Assembly: GCA_004431415.1 (NCBI GenBank)
Contig: QPMI01000582.1
Coordinates: 100,362-164,361 of the forward strand
DNA: 64,000 bases
Reading direction: 5' to 3'
From: Cyanophora paradoxa
Taxonomy: Eukaryota > Glaucocystophyceae > Cyanophorales > Cyanophoraceae
The position numbers and the translations under genes are program-made. Within the stretch, counting starts at the first letter, position 1; the number at the start of each line of letters is the position of its first letter. Shown here piece by piece: positions 54,441-64,000 of this stretch. A model generated the notes under the pieces. The model was not told where the DNA came from. It made no database searches and was given only the letters and a program-made list of their open reading frames with translations.

Positions 54441-54770
54441 ATGTTGCAAACTGGCCCGCTCGTTCTTTTCATTCCAGCAGCGTGTCGCTATTATAGAGCT
54501 TTGTTTTAATGTTTAAATTCAATCACACATATAGCTGAATAAGTTTGGCTAGAATAAGCTGTCACACAGAATACCTCCTGCGTAGATCTAGCTAAAGTGC
54601 ATATATATATCTGGGAGAGGGTAACGCAGGTCCGAAGAAGAGACGAATGTGTCCCGCAGCTCGAACCTTGAGCTGGTTGGCACTGGCTGGAACTGCGGAC
54701 TTTGTTGAACGGATTGGCGCACTCTCCAGAAGTTGACGGATTGGTGCAATCATTCTGCGAAGGAGAAGCT

Positions 54771-55745
54771 GCGCATTTAATCGAATTTCCAGCTTGATAT
54801 TGATTAGTAGATACGGATAAACGCACCCGGCGGGCCAGGGTCGCCCTCTAAGGCATCCCGAACGAGCCTCGCGCCCTCGCCCCCCTCAGTGACTTGGACG
54901 GAGGGCCCTCGGCGACCTGCAGCGGGCTGCACATTTAATCGAATTTCCAGCTTGATATTGATTAGCAGATACGGATAAACGCACCCGGCGGGCCAGGGTC
55001 GCCCTCTAAGGCATCCCGAACGAGCCTCGCGCCCTCGCCCCCTCAGTGACTTGGACGGAGGGCCCTCGGCGACCTGCAGCGGGCTGCACATTTAATCGAA
55101 TTTCCAGCTTGATATTGATTAGCAGATACGGATAAACGCACCCGGCGGCCAGGGTCGCCCTCTAAGGCATCCCGAACGAGCCTCGCGCCCTCGCCCCCTC
55201 AGTGACTTGGACGGAGGGCCCTCGGCGACCTGCAGCGGGCTGCACATTTAATCGAATTTCAGCTTGATATTGATTAGTAGGTACGGATAAACGCACCGGC
55301 GGGCCAGGGTCGCCCTCTAAGGCATCCCGAACGAGCCTCGTGCCCTCACCCCCTCAGTGACTTGGACGGAGGGCCCTCGGCGACCTGCAGCGGGCTGCAC
55401 ATTTAATCGAATTTCCAGCTTGATATTGATTAGTAGATACGGATGAACGCACCGGCGGGCCAGGGTCGCCCTCGAAGGCATCCCGAACGAGCCTCGCGCC
55501 CTCCCCCCCTCAGTGACTTGGACGGAGGGCCTCGGCGACCTGCAGCGGGCTGCACATTTAATCGACTTTTCAGCTTGATATTGATTAGTAGATACGGATA
55601 AACGCACCCGGCGGGCCAGGGTCGCCCTCGAAGGCATCCCGAACGAGCCTCGCGCCCTCGCCCCCTCAGTGACTTGGATGGATCCGAAGGGCCCTCGGCG
55701 ACCTGCAGCGGGCTGCGCATTTAAACGACTTTTCAGCTTGATAGT
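54771..55745. repeat. Tandem repeat, about 157-bp unit, six copies plus a partial
   Basis: Units start near 54771, 54929, 55085, 55240, 55393 and 55548, with a diverged part copy from about 55710. Each has an AT-rich half (CATTTAATCGAATTTCCAGC, TTGATATTGATTAGCAGATA) and a GC-rich half (GGGCCAGGGTCGCCCTCTAA, CTTGGACGGAGGGCCCTCGG). Differences are mostly one-base gaps at short homopolymers. Confidence 0.93.
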
Positions 55746-56055
55746 GATTCGGGCGAGATTGGGCAAGCTGTCGCGTGCGATATTAGTGTGTCTAATCGGG
55801 CGCGCGGGAAGCCCGTGCGGAGTGCAAGCTCGGCAGGCGGGAATGGCGAGTGTCACTGCTGTCGTCGCTAAGATCCAACTCACTGGGTGTACCCGTCCAG
55901 ATACGGCGTACCCCGACACAAATACAAGTGACCGCGGCGCTCTAACTAGCCTAGGCGCCGTCGGTCCAGCAGCTCGAAGGCTGACGTGATCTAGAGCCCT
56001 AGCGGCTCACATGTAAATGAGCATCCGCTATAATGTCGGATGCGACACAAGCCAC

Positions 56056-56612
56056 ACCTGGCGGAGAGTGCCTCACGCAGGCCGGACTCCGGAGGACCTG
56101 CACGCTTACAATCAATCCGAGAGATTTGAATCGGGCGAGGGCCTGGCGCCCCCACGACGCGCTCTCGTGCTTGAGTGTACATGTGTTTGGGGAATATTAA
56201 TACTCGGTCAAGATCGGGCGAGCCGCACCTGGCATTGCCAAGTTGAGGACCTCAGGCGGGGGACCTGCAAGTTCACAATCAATCCCGAGAGAATAATCGA
56301 GCGAGGGCCTGGCTCCCCCACGACGCGCTTTCGCGCTCGATTTAGTTTGAGAACACAATTCAATAATTGGGTGAGATCGGGCGAGCCACACCGGGCGGAG
56401 AGTGCCTCACGCAGGCCGGACTCCGGAGGACCTGCACGCTTACAATCAATCGAGAGATTTGAATCGGGCGAGGGCCTGGCGCCCCCACGACGCGCCCTCG
56501 TGCTTGAGTGTACATGTGTTTGGGGAATATTAATACTCGGTCAAGATCGGGCGAGCCGCACCTGGCATTGCCAAGTTGAGGACCTCAGGCGGGGACCTGC
56601 AAGTTCACAATC
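56056..56612. repeat. Direct duplication of about 335 bp with internal half-units
   Basis: GGCGGAGAGTGCCTCACGCA begins near 56060 and again near 56395; the sequence that follows (TTTGAATCGGGCGAGGGCCT, TGTACATGTGTTTGGGGAAT, GCCAAGTTGAGGACCTCAGG) is also duplicated. Each unit contains two related halves sharing GAGGGCCTGG--CCCCCACGACGCGC and AAGATCGGGCGAGCC-type words. The second copy runs directly into dispersed repeat copy B. Confidence 0.85.
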
Positions 56613-56617
56613 AATTT

Positions 56618-57150
56618 CGAGTGCTCTTTTCCCCCCCCCTCTCGCTTGAAGAACAAGAAAGCGATTCATTTCTCCCAGGTCGATCTTCCTGGCATGCTCC
56701 CCGGGTACGGGTGGTAGCGCCAAGCCGGCCAGCCGGCACCGGCCCGGCCCGGGCTTCTGGGGCCCGGCTTGGCTTGCGGCCAGGCTTGGCCGGCCAGACC
56801 GGACCGGCCGGGCCGCGGCCGCGGCCGTGGGCCCGGGCGGGCCGGCCGGGCCGGGCCCGGCCCCGGGCCCGGGGCCGGGGCGCCGCGCGCCGGCCGGGCG
56901 CCCGGCCTGCGCTGCTGCGCATGCGCATGCGCATGACTGCATGGGCCCGGGCGCCGCGCGGGCGGGCCGGCGCCGGCGCCGCCGGGACGTGGACGAAGCA
57001 CCGAACCGGTTTTTGACGGTCGGCGGTTTCCCGACTCCAGCCTTAATTTCTAATTCTAAATTATCGCCCGGTACCTACGTTCGCACTGCTTCTGCCTGAA
57101 GGCTCTTTCCTTCCCAGATCCGATGTACCCCGAATCCACGCACTGCATTT
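56618..57150 (-). repeat. Dispersed repeat, copy B, contiguous and inverted relative to copy A
   Basis: Reverse complement of copy A (46706-46990 plus 47490-47783). Shared end words include the CCCCCTCTCGCTTGAAGAAC side and GAAGGCTCTTTCCTTCCCAG at the other. It includes the same palindromic GGCC/CCGG core (about 56720-56900) and GCATGCGCATGCGCATG. No open frame of interest. Confidence 0.85.
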
Positions 57151-58711
57151 TTCCAGCTAAGTATGCGAACCCGACCCAGTCGCTCAGCCCCCCTGACTGT
57201 GACTGAATCAGTCAACCGAGGTTCGCTACGAGTTATGGGCCTTAGGCGCAGTTTCCGCCATACAAACTTTTTCCGAGTCAAGTCTATTGACCAAACTCGG
57301 CGAGTTTTTAGACTGGGAACACCTTCCAAGTCAAATTAGTACCGGAATTATCAGATTTGTTGCATTGGCTAAAAGATTTGGCAATGTTTGTGATATATAG
57401 CTAGCACGTAATAGTATACTTTAACTCAGCGTTTTTTGCTTTTCAGCATGGAAATGTATATCCATTCGCAAATCCCATTGGCGTGAGTCAAGTCTCCCAG
57501 GCCAGGATCTTGCCAAATCTCTGCCAAATCTCTGCCACTCCCGAGTTCGCCCCACAGGGCCAGGAAACTTTGCTCCTAGCGCCCAACTCGTAACGGTTCA
57601 GTCAGGCTACCGTGCAAAAACTGAGGAAAATGACCCGGAAATGACCCAGATGCGATCCATCGATATCTAAGTTGCCAAGCACAGTGCGCGGGCAGTAGGG
57701 ACTCTAGGGAGTGATTAGGCGAGCAAAGCTTAAGAACACTTGTGAAAGGAATTCGGCCCCGTTAGCCTCGTTGGCGCGGCGGTTTTGTTCAGATTTCGTT
57801 GTTTTTCTGGAGGTAAGCGACAGAAGATCCTTTTTAGGTCGATCCACGTCGAGCTTCAGATGGAAAAAGCCACAGGGGGCACGCTCCAGCAGGGTTTTGT
57901 ATGGACTGAAGAACCTCAGTCGGCCAATTTGTTGACTCAGTCGGGTCAGTCAGACCTCTGACTTTGACTGACAGTGACTGAACCCAGCCCTACTAGACCG
58001 CCCAGCTGGAATTTGAAACTCGGTACCGGTCACCGGAGGCTGCCACTGGCACAGCACGCCGGCCCGAGTCAGCTCCTGCCGGTGGCTGCATATATTTAAC
58101 AAATATATGCAGTTAACCGTATATAACCAAATATATAATTCTTTTAATCAAGACTTGCGTGACCTCACGGTCTTTGTCATTGGCCAGGCGCACGTGTGCC
58201 TCACGTGTGTCGCCTATCAGCACTACCCCCCGCCTACGTTCGCCCAAACTTTCCGCCCGGCTAGCTCGCTCCGCTCGCTCCAGCGCTCGGCCTGCGCGCG
58301 CTCCGCGTGCTCGGGAAGCATGTTCGACGCTCTCGCTCGCTTGCCGCCGCCCGCCGCAGACAAACGCTCCTCGAAGGCGATCCTGCGGCGCGCGTCTTCC
58401 GTCAACGCTCTTCCCGTGCTTTAGATGCGTGTACCAAGCTCTAGACGGGCCGGGGCGCCAGGCCTGCCGCTGGATCGGTCCCGGTCGTTCGAATCGCGGT
58501 TTCCGCCCATCCGGCGCGGTTTCGCCGCCCCGGTGCCGCTCGTGCTCCTGGGTGCGATTCTCCATCCTTGTGCATGCATTAGAACACCGCTGCATGCCCA
58601 GAAAGAGTGCCGCCCACGCGAAAGAAAGGTCGAGGTGCCTTGGACACGGGCCACACGGGCGGGCGCTACATACAAGGGGGGGCTGGGCGAGCGGTGCCAG
58701 AAGCTAGTAAA
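57151..58711. other. Gene-free region, partly AT-rich
   Basis: 57150-58000 has many GACTCAG/GTCAGTC-type words and GTTCAGTCAGGCTACC (57596), similar to GTTCAGTCAGGCTCC near 46651, so the dispersed element may extend further here in diverged form. Around 58090-58145 lies ATATATTTAACAAATATATG with further TATATA. Frames at 58107-58424 show no domain. Confidence 0.45.
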
Positions 58712-59150
58712 CATGCCTACGAACGCCTCGGAATGGCGCTGCGTGCGATTCCGGCCCGGGGCCGCCGCCGAGGTGAAGGACCGCGCCTGGGTGGTGGTGG
58801 TGGTCCATCAGGCGGCGGCGAAATGGTCGCAGAAGAGAACGGAAAGGAAGTATAGCACCTGTACATCAAGAAACGACGATGCGCAGCCGGCGAGCGAGCC
58901 CCCCGTCGTCAGGCGGCCGAGGAGCAGGGAAGTACTGCAGGCGCGGTTAGCAACAGCAACAGATTCACACGAGCGATTTGCCTACCATGCAAGGGAGAGC
59001 TTCAAAACCTTGATGCGCATAGGGAAGAACGCTTGCTGTGCATGGGAATTGCACACTTGCGGCGGGTCAGGAACTGTTCAAAAACCTCGGTCAATGGCAC
59101 AAGTCGCCCCAGGGCGGGTAGCGCGGGCGCTCCAAGGCGCACCCGCATGA
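58712..59150 (+). CDS. Doubtful hypothetical ORF
   Basis: A 145-codon frame from MPTNASEWRCVRFRPGAAAE to ALQGAPA, with DRAWVVVVVHQAAAKWSQKR and a helix ESFKTLMRIGKNACCAWELH. It lies in the repeat-rich block, has no recognisable domain, no paired exon and no neighbour that would explain it. It is listed only because it is the most protein-like frame between 46.2 and 60.2 kb. Confidence 0.18.
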
Positions 59151-60177
59151 TCGCATATACTTTCTTATGTCAGCGCACCATGTCCCGAGGCCGCAGTGAG
59201 GCGCTCCTCGCATCGGATGTTGCTGCTCTGTCTCGCGCGGGTCAACTACGGAATCGCGGGCATGGCGAATGTGGTTTCTGATATCGATAGCGTACCTGTA
59301 ACCGAGCTGGGCTCGTCCGGCGCAAATCGCTCGTGTAGCCGTGGTAACTGCCGACTAACTGCCGTAACCGCCCAGGTCTAGGGGACGCTCGGCCCGCCAA
59401 GGCATCCTTCTGGGTGCGCTAACAGTGATGCTGGTGCGCTTCGCCGCTCAGGCTGCTCAGGCCGCTCGCTGCCACGCACAAGGTCGCCGGGGTACGAGCG
59501 CGAACGAGAACTCGCCGTACCCACAAAGTTGAGTTGGAATTTGCATACTACGGCGAGTCGAGTCAAAAAGTCCGAGTCAAAAACTCGAGCGATTTGCCTG
59601 ATTGGTCAAAAAGGACTCGGAATTACTCAATCCACCGGCGCAGGTCCTGTTGGACCGGCGTGCTGTGTGGTAAGTTTTGAACATATTAGGGACAGTCCGA
59701 AGTACGGCTGGTGCGAGTCTAAAGGGAAAGAAAAAAGCAAAATTCTGCCAGCAATTTGGCTGACCAGTGCTGTAATTCAGTCATAAAAAAATGCACTTTG
59801 CCAGCCCGCATAGTACCGGGCCTCCATGTACCCGTGCATGGTCCGAACACAGCCAAAACATCGCTGGGGTACGTCAAAACATTTGAGTTGAAATCGCTTA
59901 CTACGGCGAGTCGAGTCCAAACGCCCCAGCCTAAAACTCGGGTGACTTGGTGATTGGTTATTTAAACCTATAGCTAGGCCACGAATACCTGCGCTCGCAA
60001 TTCCGATTGGCCAGCTAGCAGGGGGGGGGGGTGCGGGGGGGGCGGAGCCCCCCCTGCTTGTGCAAAGGATGCCGGCCAGGCGGCGCGGCAATAACCCCAT
60101 CGCTAGCGCTAGCGCTGGTGCACCGGCACCGTACACGTAGCTATACTACCCCGAGCCGCCCTCGTATCATACCCCCC
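59151..60177. repeat. Gene-free region with a diverged direct repeat
   Basis: TTTGAGTTG-AAT-GC-TACTACGGCGAGTCGAGTC occurs near 59527-59563 and again near 59880-59915, each followed by an AAAACTCG-GCGA-TTG--TGATTGGT segment, suggesting an old duplication about 355 bp apart. A GGGGGGGGGG/GGGGGGGCGGAGCCCCCCC stretch lies at about 60020-60055. No gene seen; the SOUL gene promoter should be at the right end. Confidence 0.5.
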
Positions 60178-62084
60178 ATGGCGTTCGGTCCGTCGCTTTC
60201 GTGGGGCCCGCTGACGCTTCTGACAGCTTTCGTGCGCAGTTGTCGCCCTCGCCGGTGCAGCGCCGACCCGCCGCGGCGTCGCACGTGCAGGCCCGAGCGG
60301 GCGGGCCTGCGTCGATCCGGCCTCGGCCCAGCGGCATGCGCCGGTCCAGAGCCGCTCTTTCATGGGCACCAGAGTGGTGGTTCGGTCGGCGGCGCGGCGG
60401 GCGGCGAGGGCGGCGGTGTTCGAGGGCGCGGCGTGCTCGGCGCGCGCGCTGGCCCGCCAAGAACCCCGAGCTCGTCTCCCGCATCGTCGACCTTCTCAAG
60501 GTCCCGCCTCGCGCCGCCGCGCTGCTCTCCGCCTATCTAACGCGGCGCCGCCGCTCGCCCGCAGCACGAGCTGCCGTCCATGTTCGAGGCGAGCGCCCCA
60601 GGCTCGCCGCCCGCACGGCGCCGGGGCGCAGCTGACGCGCGCTGCAGCCGGGCAACAGCGTGGACTACTCCATCTACGCGCAGGACGTCTTCTTCCAGGC
60701 GCGCGCCGCCCCGGCCTGCGCGCCCGCGCACCGGGGCGCGGCCCGACGGGGCGGGCGGGGCGCCGGCGCAGGACCCGCTCAACAAATTCAACGGGATCGG
60801 GAAGTACCGTCAGAACATCTCCTTCCTCCAGACCTTCTTCAAGGACAGCAAGCTCGACCTGCACGACATCTACGTGCGCGCGCCGCGCCCGGCGGCCCGG
60901 GGCGCGGAGCGGGCGCCGAGGCGGGGCGGGGCGGGGCAGACGGACGTGACGGCGGGGGGCGAGGACGTGGTGGTGACGCGGTGGACCCTCTCCATGACCG
61001 CCCCCTTCCCCTGGCGGCCCCGCCTCGCCTTCACGGGGTCCGGCCCCGTCGCCCACCCTCCCCCGGCCCCCGTCTAGGGGGGATTGAACGGCTCGCAGGA
61101 CGTCGGAGTACGTGCTCGGCCCGGAGGGCACCGTCGTCCGCCACATCGACAAGTGCGCCCCGCCGCCCCCCTGCCTCGAGCTCGCTGGGAGCCGGTGCGA
61201 CGGGGGCGGGGCGGGGGGCAGGTGGGACAGCCTGCCGGGCCCGACGGAGGGCGGCCTGCAGGACCTGCTCTCCGAGATGTTCGGGGCGGGCAGCGGGGCG
61301 CCCCTCGAGGGCTCCGCCCCTGGCGCCGGCGCCGTCGCCCAGGCCCCCTACACCCTCCTCCGCCGCTACCCCGGCTTCGAGGTCAGCCTAGCCTAGAAGC
61401 CTAGCCCCCGAGCCTAGAAGAGGGACGGGGGGATGGGGAGGAGGGGGCCCGCGCCCCGGCCTGGCGCCTCGGGCCTGGAGGGCTGAGGGGCGGGGCAGGT
61501 GCGGGAGTACGGGGCGTTCGAGGTGGTGCGGACGGCGTACACGGCGCGCCCGGCCGGCTTCTCGGCGCTGGACGCCTACCTGCACGGCAACTCGATGTCG
61601 GGGGAGGGCCTGCCCCGCTCCGCCCCCGTCATCTACGCCGTCCCCTCCGACCCCGCCTCCCCCGCCCCCAAGCGCATGGCGTACCCCGTCCCGGCGGGGG
61701 CCTCCGAGCCCCTCGACGACGACCTCGAGGTCGTACCCGTCGACTGTGCGGCCCCCGCGCCCGCCCCCTCGCGCCCGCACCCCCTCACAGTCCCCCGCGC
61801 GCCCGCGCCGCAGTCTCGCGAATCGCGGCCATCCGCTTCTCGGGCTCGGCGACCCCCGAGGCGCGCGCGCCGCGCCGCCCCCTCCGCCCCCCTCTTCTCC
61901 GCAAACCGCCTCCTCCGCCGTGCAGATCGTGGCGGCGCGGCGGCGGCAGCTGGAGCGGATGGTGAAGGCGGCGGGCCTGCGGGCGGTGGAGGAGCCGGTG
62001 CTGCGCTTCGCCCAGTACGACGCCGTGTACAGCCTCCCCTGGACCCGCCGCAACGAGGTCTGGCTCCGCCTCGAGGCCGACTAG
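60178..62084 (+). CDS. SOUL heme-binding domain protein with DUF2358
   Basis: Plant-type protein combining an NTF2-like DUF2358 domain and a SOUL heme/tetrapyrrole-binding domain; such proteins occur in plastids and in algal eyespots. After an ambiguous leader region (60178-60460), exons give NPELVSRIVDLLK, HELPSMFEASAP, PGNSVDYSIYAQDVFFQ, DPLNKFNGIGKYRQNISFLQ with DSKLDLHDIYV, VVVTRWTLSMTAPFPWRPRL, TSEYVLGPEGTVVRHIDKWD and EGGLQDLLSEMFGAG. These are the DUF2358 signatures. The SOUL part follows: YPGFEVREYGAFEVVRTAYT, ARPAGFSALDAYLHGNSMSG, and C-terminal exon ARRRQLERMVKAAGLRAVEE with FAQYDAVYSLPWTRRNEVWL, TAG at 62082. The intron in HIDK|WDSL is GT-AG. The leader is Arg/Ser/Ala-rich and could be a transit peptide but its frame is not settled. 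Convergent with the FKBP gene (201 bp). Confidence 0.85.
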
Positions 62085-62285
62085 CCCGAGGGGGCGCCGG
62101 CCAGGGCCAGGGCCCCGGCCTCCGACCGCGAGCGACGCTCGGCGCTTTTTGATCGCGTAGCTGAGAGCAATCTGCTCACAAAAGCGCGGGGGAGGGAGAG
62201 TTGCTCGCGAGCTCGGGCCGGGGGGTCAGAGCGCGTGGCCGTGGGGGGGCCTCGGGCGCGGCACGCCTCCGTGCGTGGCCAGCGG

Positions 62286-63440
62286 CTAGCGGACGCGGAC
62301 GAGCTCGACGTCGAAGACGATCGTCGCGTCGCGGTTCGTGTAGAGCACCGACCGCAGCCGCTGCCGCGCCGCGAACTGCCGGCGGCGTGGGCGGGGCGGA
62401 GGGTTGGGGCGGGGAGGGGCGCGCGTCCTGCGGCCGCGGCTCGTCGTTCTCGGAGCGGTAGCCGAGGGCGGGGGGCACAACGATGCGGCGGACGCCCCCG
62501 GCCTTCATCCCCTCCAGGCCCTCCTCCAGGCCCGGCACGACCTGAGCGGGCGTTGGCTCGCGTTGCTCAGCGAGCGGCGGCTCGGGCCCGGGGCCGCCGT
62601 GGCGGGCCTCGCCGCTGCCGTAGGTGAAGGTGAAGGGGTCGGCCACTCCGTCCTGTCTCGAGGGCCGTCAGGCACGCGCCTGTGCTCTGCGGCGCCCTCC
62701 AGGGGCGGCGCGCCTTGGCGTGGTCCCCGGTGGAGTCCAGCTTGATCCCGTTGAAGCCTGAGGCCGTTTGGCGGCGGGTGGAGGGGCGGCGGCGCGGCGG
62801 GGCGCGCCCTGCAGCCGGGAGAGGAACTGGATGGAGACGCGCGTGCCCGCCGCGGGAGCCTCCCCGCTCCCGACCTGTCGCGCGCGGCGCCGTCGGCCGC
62901 CGCGCAGGCCCGCGGCGCAGGCCGCGGCGCGTGCCGGCGCTGGCGGTGCGACGATAGGCGCGGCGCACGTCGATGTCGAAGTACTTGAGGCCGCTCTCCT
63001 TCCGCACGACCTTGCTCGGGTCGAAGCGCAGGCCCTGCGCGCCGCGCGCGCCGCGCCGCGCAGCAGATCGGCACGCGCCGCTGCATGCGGCACGGCACGC
63101 GCTGACCGCTAACCTTCAGCTTCTCCTCGAGGCGAGCTTCGAACTCCGTCGACAGCGCCAGGGCCGGCGCCGGCAGAGCGGCGACCAGGGCGAGGAACGC
63201 CCGGCGGGGGACGCTGGGCGCGGCCTCCCGCGCGGTATCCGCTTCGAATCGCCTCTACACTCGGGAACGGTCTCTGCTCGGCGTATGCGCGTAGCGCAAG
63301 GCGTGTGGGCTCACCTCGCAGCGGACGGACGGAAACGCTGGGCCACTCAACTTCCGATCTCGGCGACATGCTGCGGGCTTGAAGACGATCCCGGGCGAGC
63401 TGCTTACGCGCCCCAGCGCCGAGCCGCCCACGAAGGCCAT
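62286..63440 (-). CDS. FKBP-type prolyl isomerase, probable thylakoid-lumen form
   Basis: Peptidyl-prolyl cis-trans isomerase. Exon 1 (ATG 63440) MAFVGGSALGRVSSSPGIVF is transit-peptide-like; a GT-AG intron joins it in phase to a second targeting region SVPRRAFLALVAALPAPALA, with twin arginines before a hydrophobic stretch and an Ala-x-Ala end, as in Tat-dependent lumenal proteins. The mature part starts STEFEARLEEKLK, then VVRKESGLKYFDIDV, GSGEAPAAGTRVSIQFLSRL, GFNGIKLDSTGDHAK, DPFTFTYGSGE, VVPGLEEGLEGMKAGGVRRI and VVPPALGYRSENDEP, ending TIVFDVELVRVR at 62286. The FKBP core order is complete, but several aromatic active-site residues cannot be checked across the short exon near 62640-62700. 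At least one intron uses a GC donor (CTGCAGG|GCGCGCC). This gene is the best evidence for a plastid. Confidence 0.86.
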
Positions 63441-63918
63441 TTTTTTGCGCGGCCGGGGGTATACGTTCCTAAGCCGCCTGGCCGCGGCGCGCCAGGCCGC
63501 CCCGTCCTGCCGAGGACCGTTGGCCGCACGCTATGTCAACCACGCCGGGAATCTCGCCGGCTCTCGCCGACGCGCCGTGCCTCCGATTCGAGCGTGCGCC
63601 TTGGCAAAACCCGAGCAGCAAAAGCCAGCGGCCGCTACCGAGGTTCGCAGAATCAACATCGCATACTAGTCAGCGGTCCCTTGAGTTGCCCGCCGTTCGC
63701 CACAAGGTCCGGAGCGATTTGCGATGGATGCCTCGTGCAGGGATCAACTTCGCTGATTTTATACGGTTCGCTCCAACTCCGCTAGAGCCAGCCGAGTGCG
63801 GCCTGGCGCCGGGCGGCCGCCGCGCGTACTCGCGGATTAGTGAGCCTGTGCGGTGACATTGCACGCTGTCGTGCTTCGCCTCCCCGGCCGAAATCGATCT
63901 TCGGATCTCTTGACGCAC
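63441..63918. other. Intergenic or unmapped 5' exons of the next gene
   Basis: About 480 bp divergent from the FKBP gene. A + strand frame (63533-63856) starting MSTTPGISPALADAPCLRFE could hold a first exon of the gene at the right edge, but no join was verified. Confidence 0.3.
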
Positions 63919-64000
63919 GTGCAGGAGGGCAGCTGGCCGATTCGCGTTGCCACACGAACGCGGTGCACTTGCTGGACGACCTGCACATCTTCGACCTGCA
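63919..64000 (+). CDS. Partial gene at right edge, possibly kelch-like
   Basis: After an acceptor-like CTTGACGCACGTGCAG the sequence reads in one frame as GQLADSRCHTNAVHLLDDLH followed by IFDL. The pattern R-x-x-H-x-x-x-x, then DLH-x-FDL resembles the blade of a kelch or galactose-oxidase-like beta propeller (R-xx-HS ... NDLHVFDL). Only about 27 codons are visible, so this is weak; the rest lies outside the window. Confidence 0.25.
   Translation, partial: MQEGSWPIRVATRTRCTCWTTCTSSTC

Noticed and set aside
1-64000. CRISPR array, bacterial operons or ribosome-binding sites
   Set aside because: The tandem repeats lack the short repeat/unique spacer pattern, genes are intron-rich and monocistronic, and the content is plainly eukaryotic nuclear.
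1-64000. tRNA or rRNA genes
   Set aside because: I looked for T-loop GGTTCGAATCC-like words and rRNA core sequences and found none that fit a full gene; a covariance-model search would be needed to exclude divergent ones.

Overview
This window reads as nuclear DNA of a flagellated, photosynthetic microalga. It is very GC-rich (roughly 70% by eye in the gene-bearing parts) and almost every gene is broken into many small exons by introns of about 50-140 nt. The plastid is suggested by a FKBP with a twin-arginine lumen-type leader and by a SOUL/DUF2358 protein. The flagellum is suggested by a thioredoxin of the axonemal NME8/NME9 type and by a multi-GAF protein with a Dpy-30 motif. I cannot name the species. 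A high-GC haptophyte (Pavlovales-like) or a prasinophyte-grade green alga would fit. Many introns start with GC instead of GT, and several of these are fixed by conserved protein motifs on both sides.

Left two thirds (1.4-46.2 kb) is compact and gene-dense. Gene orientation largely alternates, giving convergent pairs 64-500 bp apart and divergent pairs about 200-870 bp apart. In order: multi-GAF axonemal-type protein (-), thioredoxin (+), coiled-coil protein (+), RluA-type pseudouridine synthase (-), ADP-ribosylglycohydrolase carrying an internal CBM20 starch-binding module (+), GH35 beta-galactosidase (-), small PH-like protein (+), Mediator kinase CDK8/CDKE (-), Cdc1/PGAP5-type metallophosphoesterase (+), cyclic-nucleotide-gated cation channel (+), unknown small protein (-), PX-domain sorting nexin (+), unknown helical protein (-), small secreted ORF (-), RPxSA-motif protein (+), basic Ser-rich putative membrane-tethered protein (-), dual-specificity phosphatase (+), ApaH-like phosphatase (+), disordered Ala/Glu protein (+).

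From 46.2 to 60.2 kb I see no convincing gene. This block holds a 364-bp GC-rich minisatellite (ten copies), arrays of about 157, 166, 335 and 16 bp, an AT-richer segment (53.1-54.8 kb), and two copies of a dispersed repeat in opposite orientation about 10 kb apart, one interrupted by about 490 bp. The last 4 kb returns to genes: a SOUL heme-binding/DUF2358 protein (+) convergent with the lumenal-type FKBP (-), and possibly the first recognisable exon of a kelch-like gene at the right edge.

The strongest observations are the ADP-ribosylglycohydrolase/CBM20 architecture, whose 11 exons join to 1515 nt with all phases consistent, and the splicing style: frequent GC-AG introns, 7-nt and 10-nt microexons, and several candidate introns of only 15-30 nt. 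Two genes also contain one-base frame breaks at C/G homopolymers that look like assembly errors. All exon joins were made by eye without transcript data.
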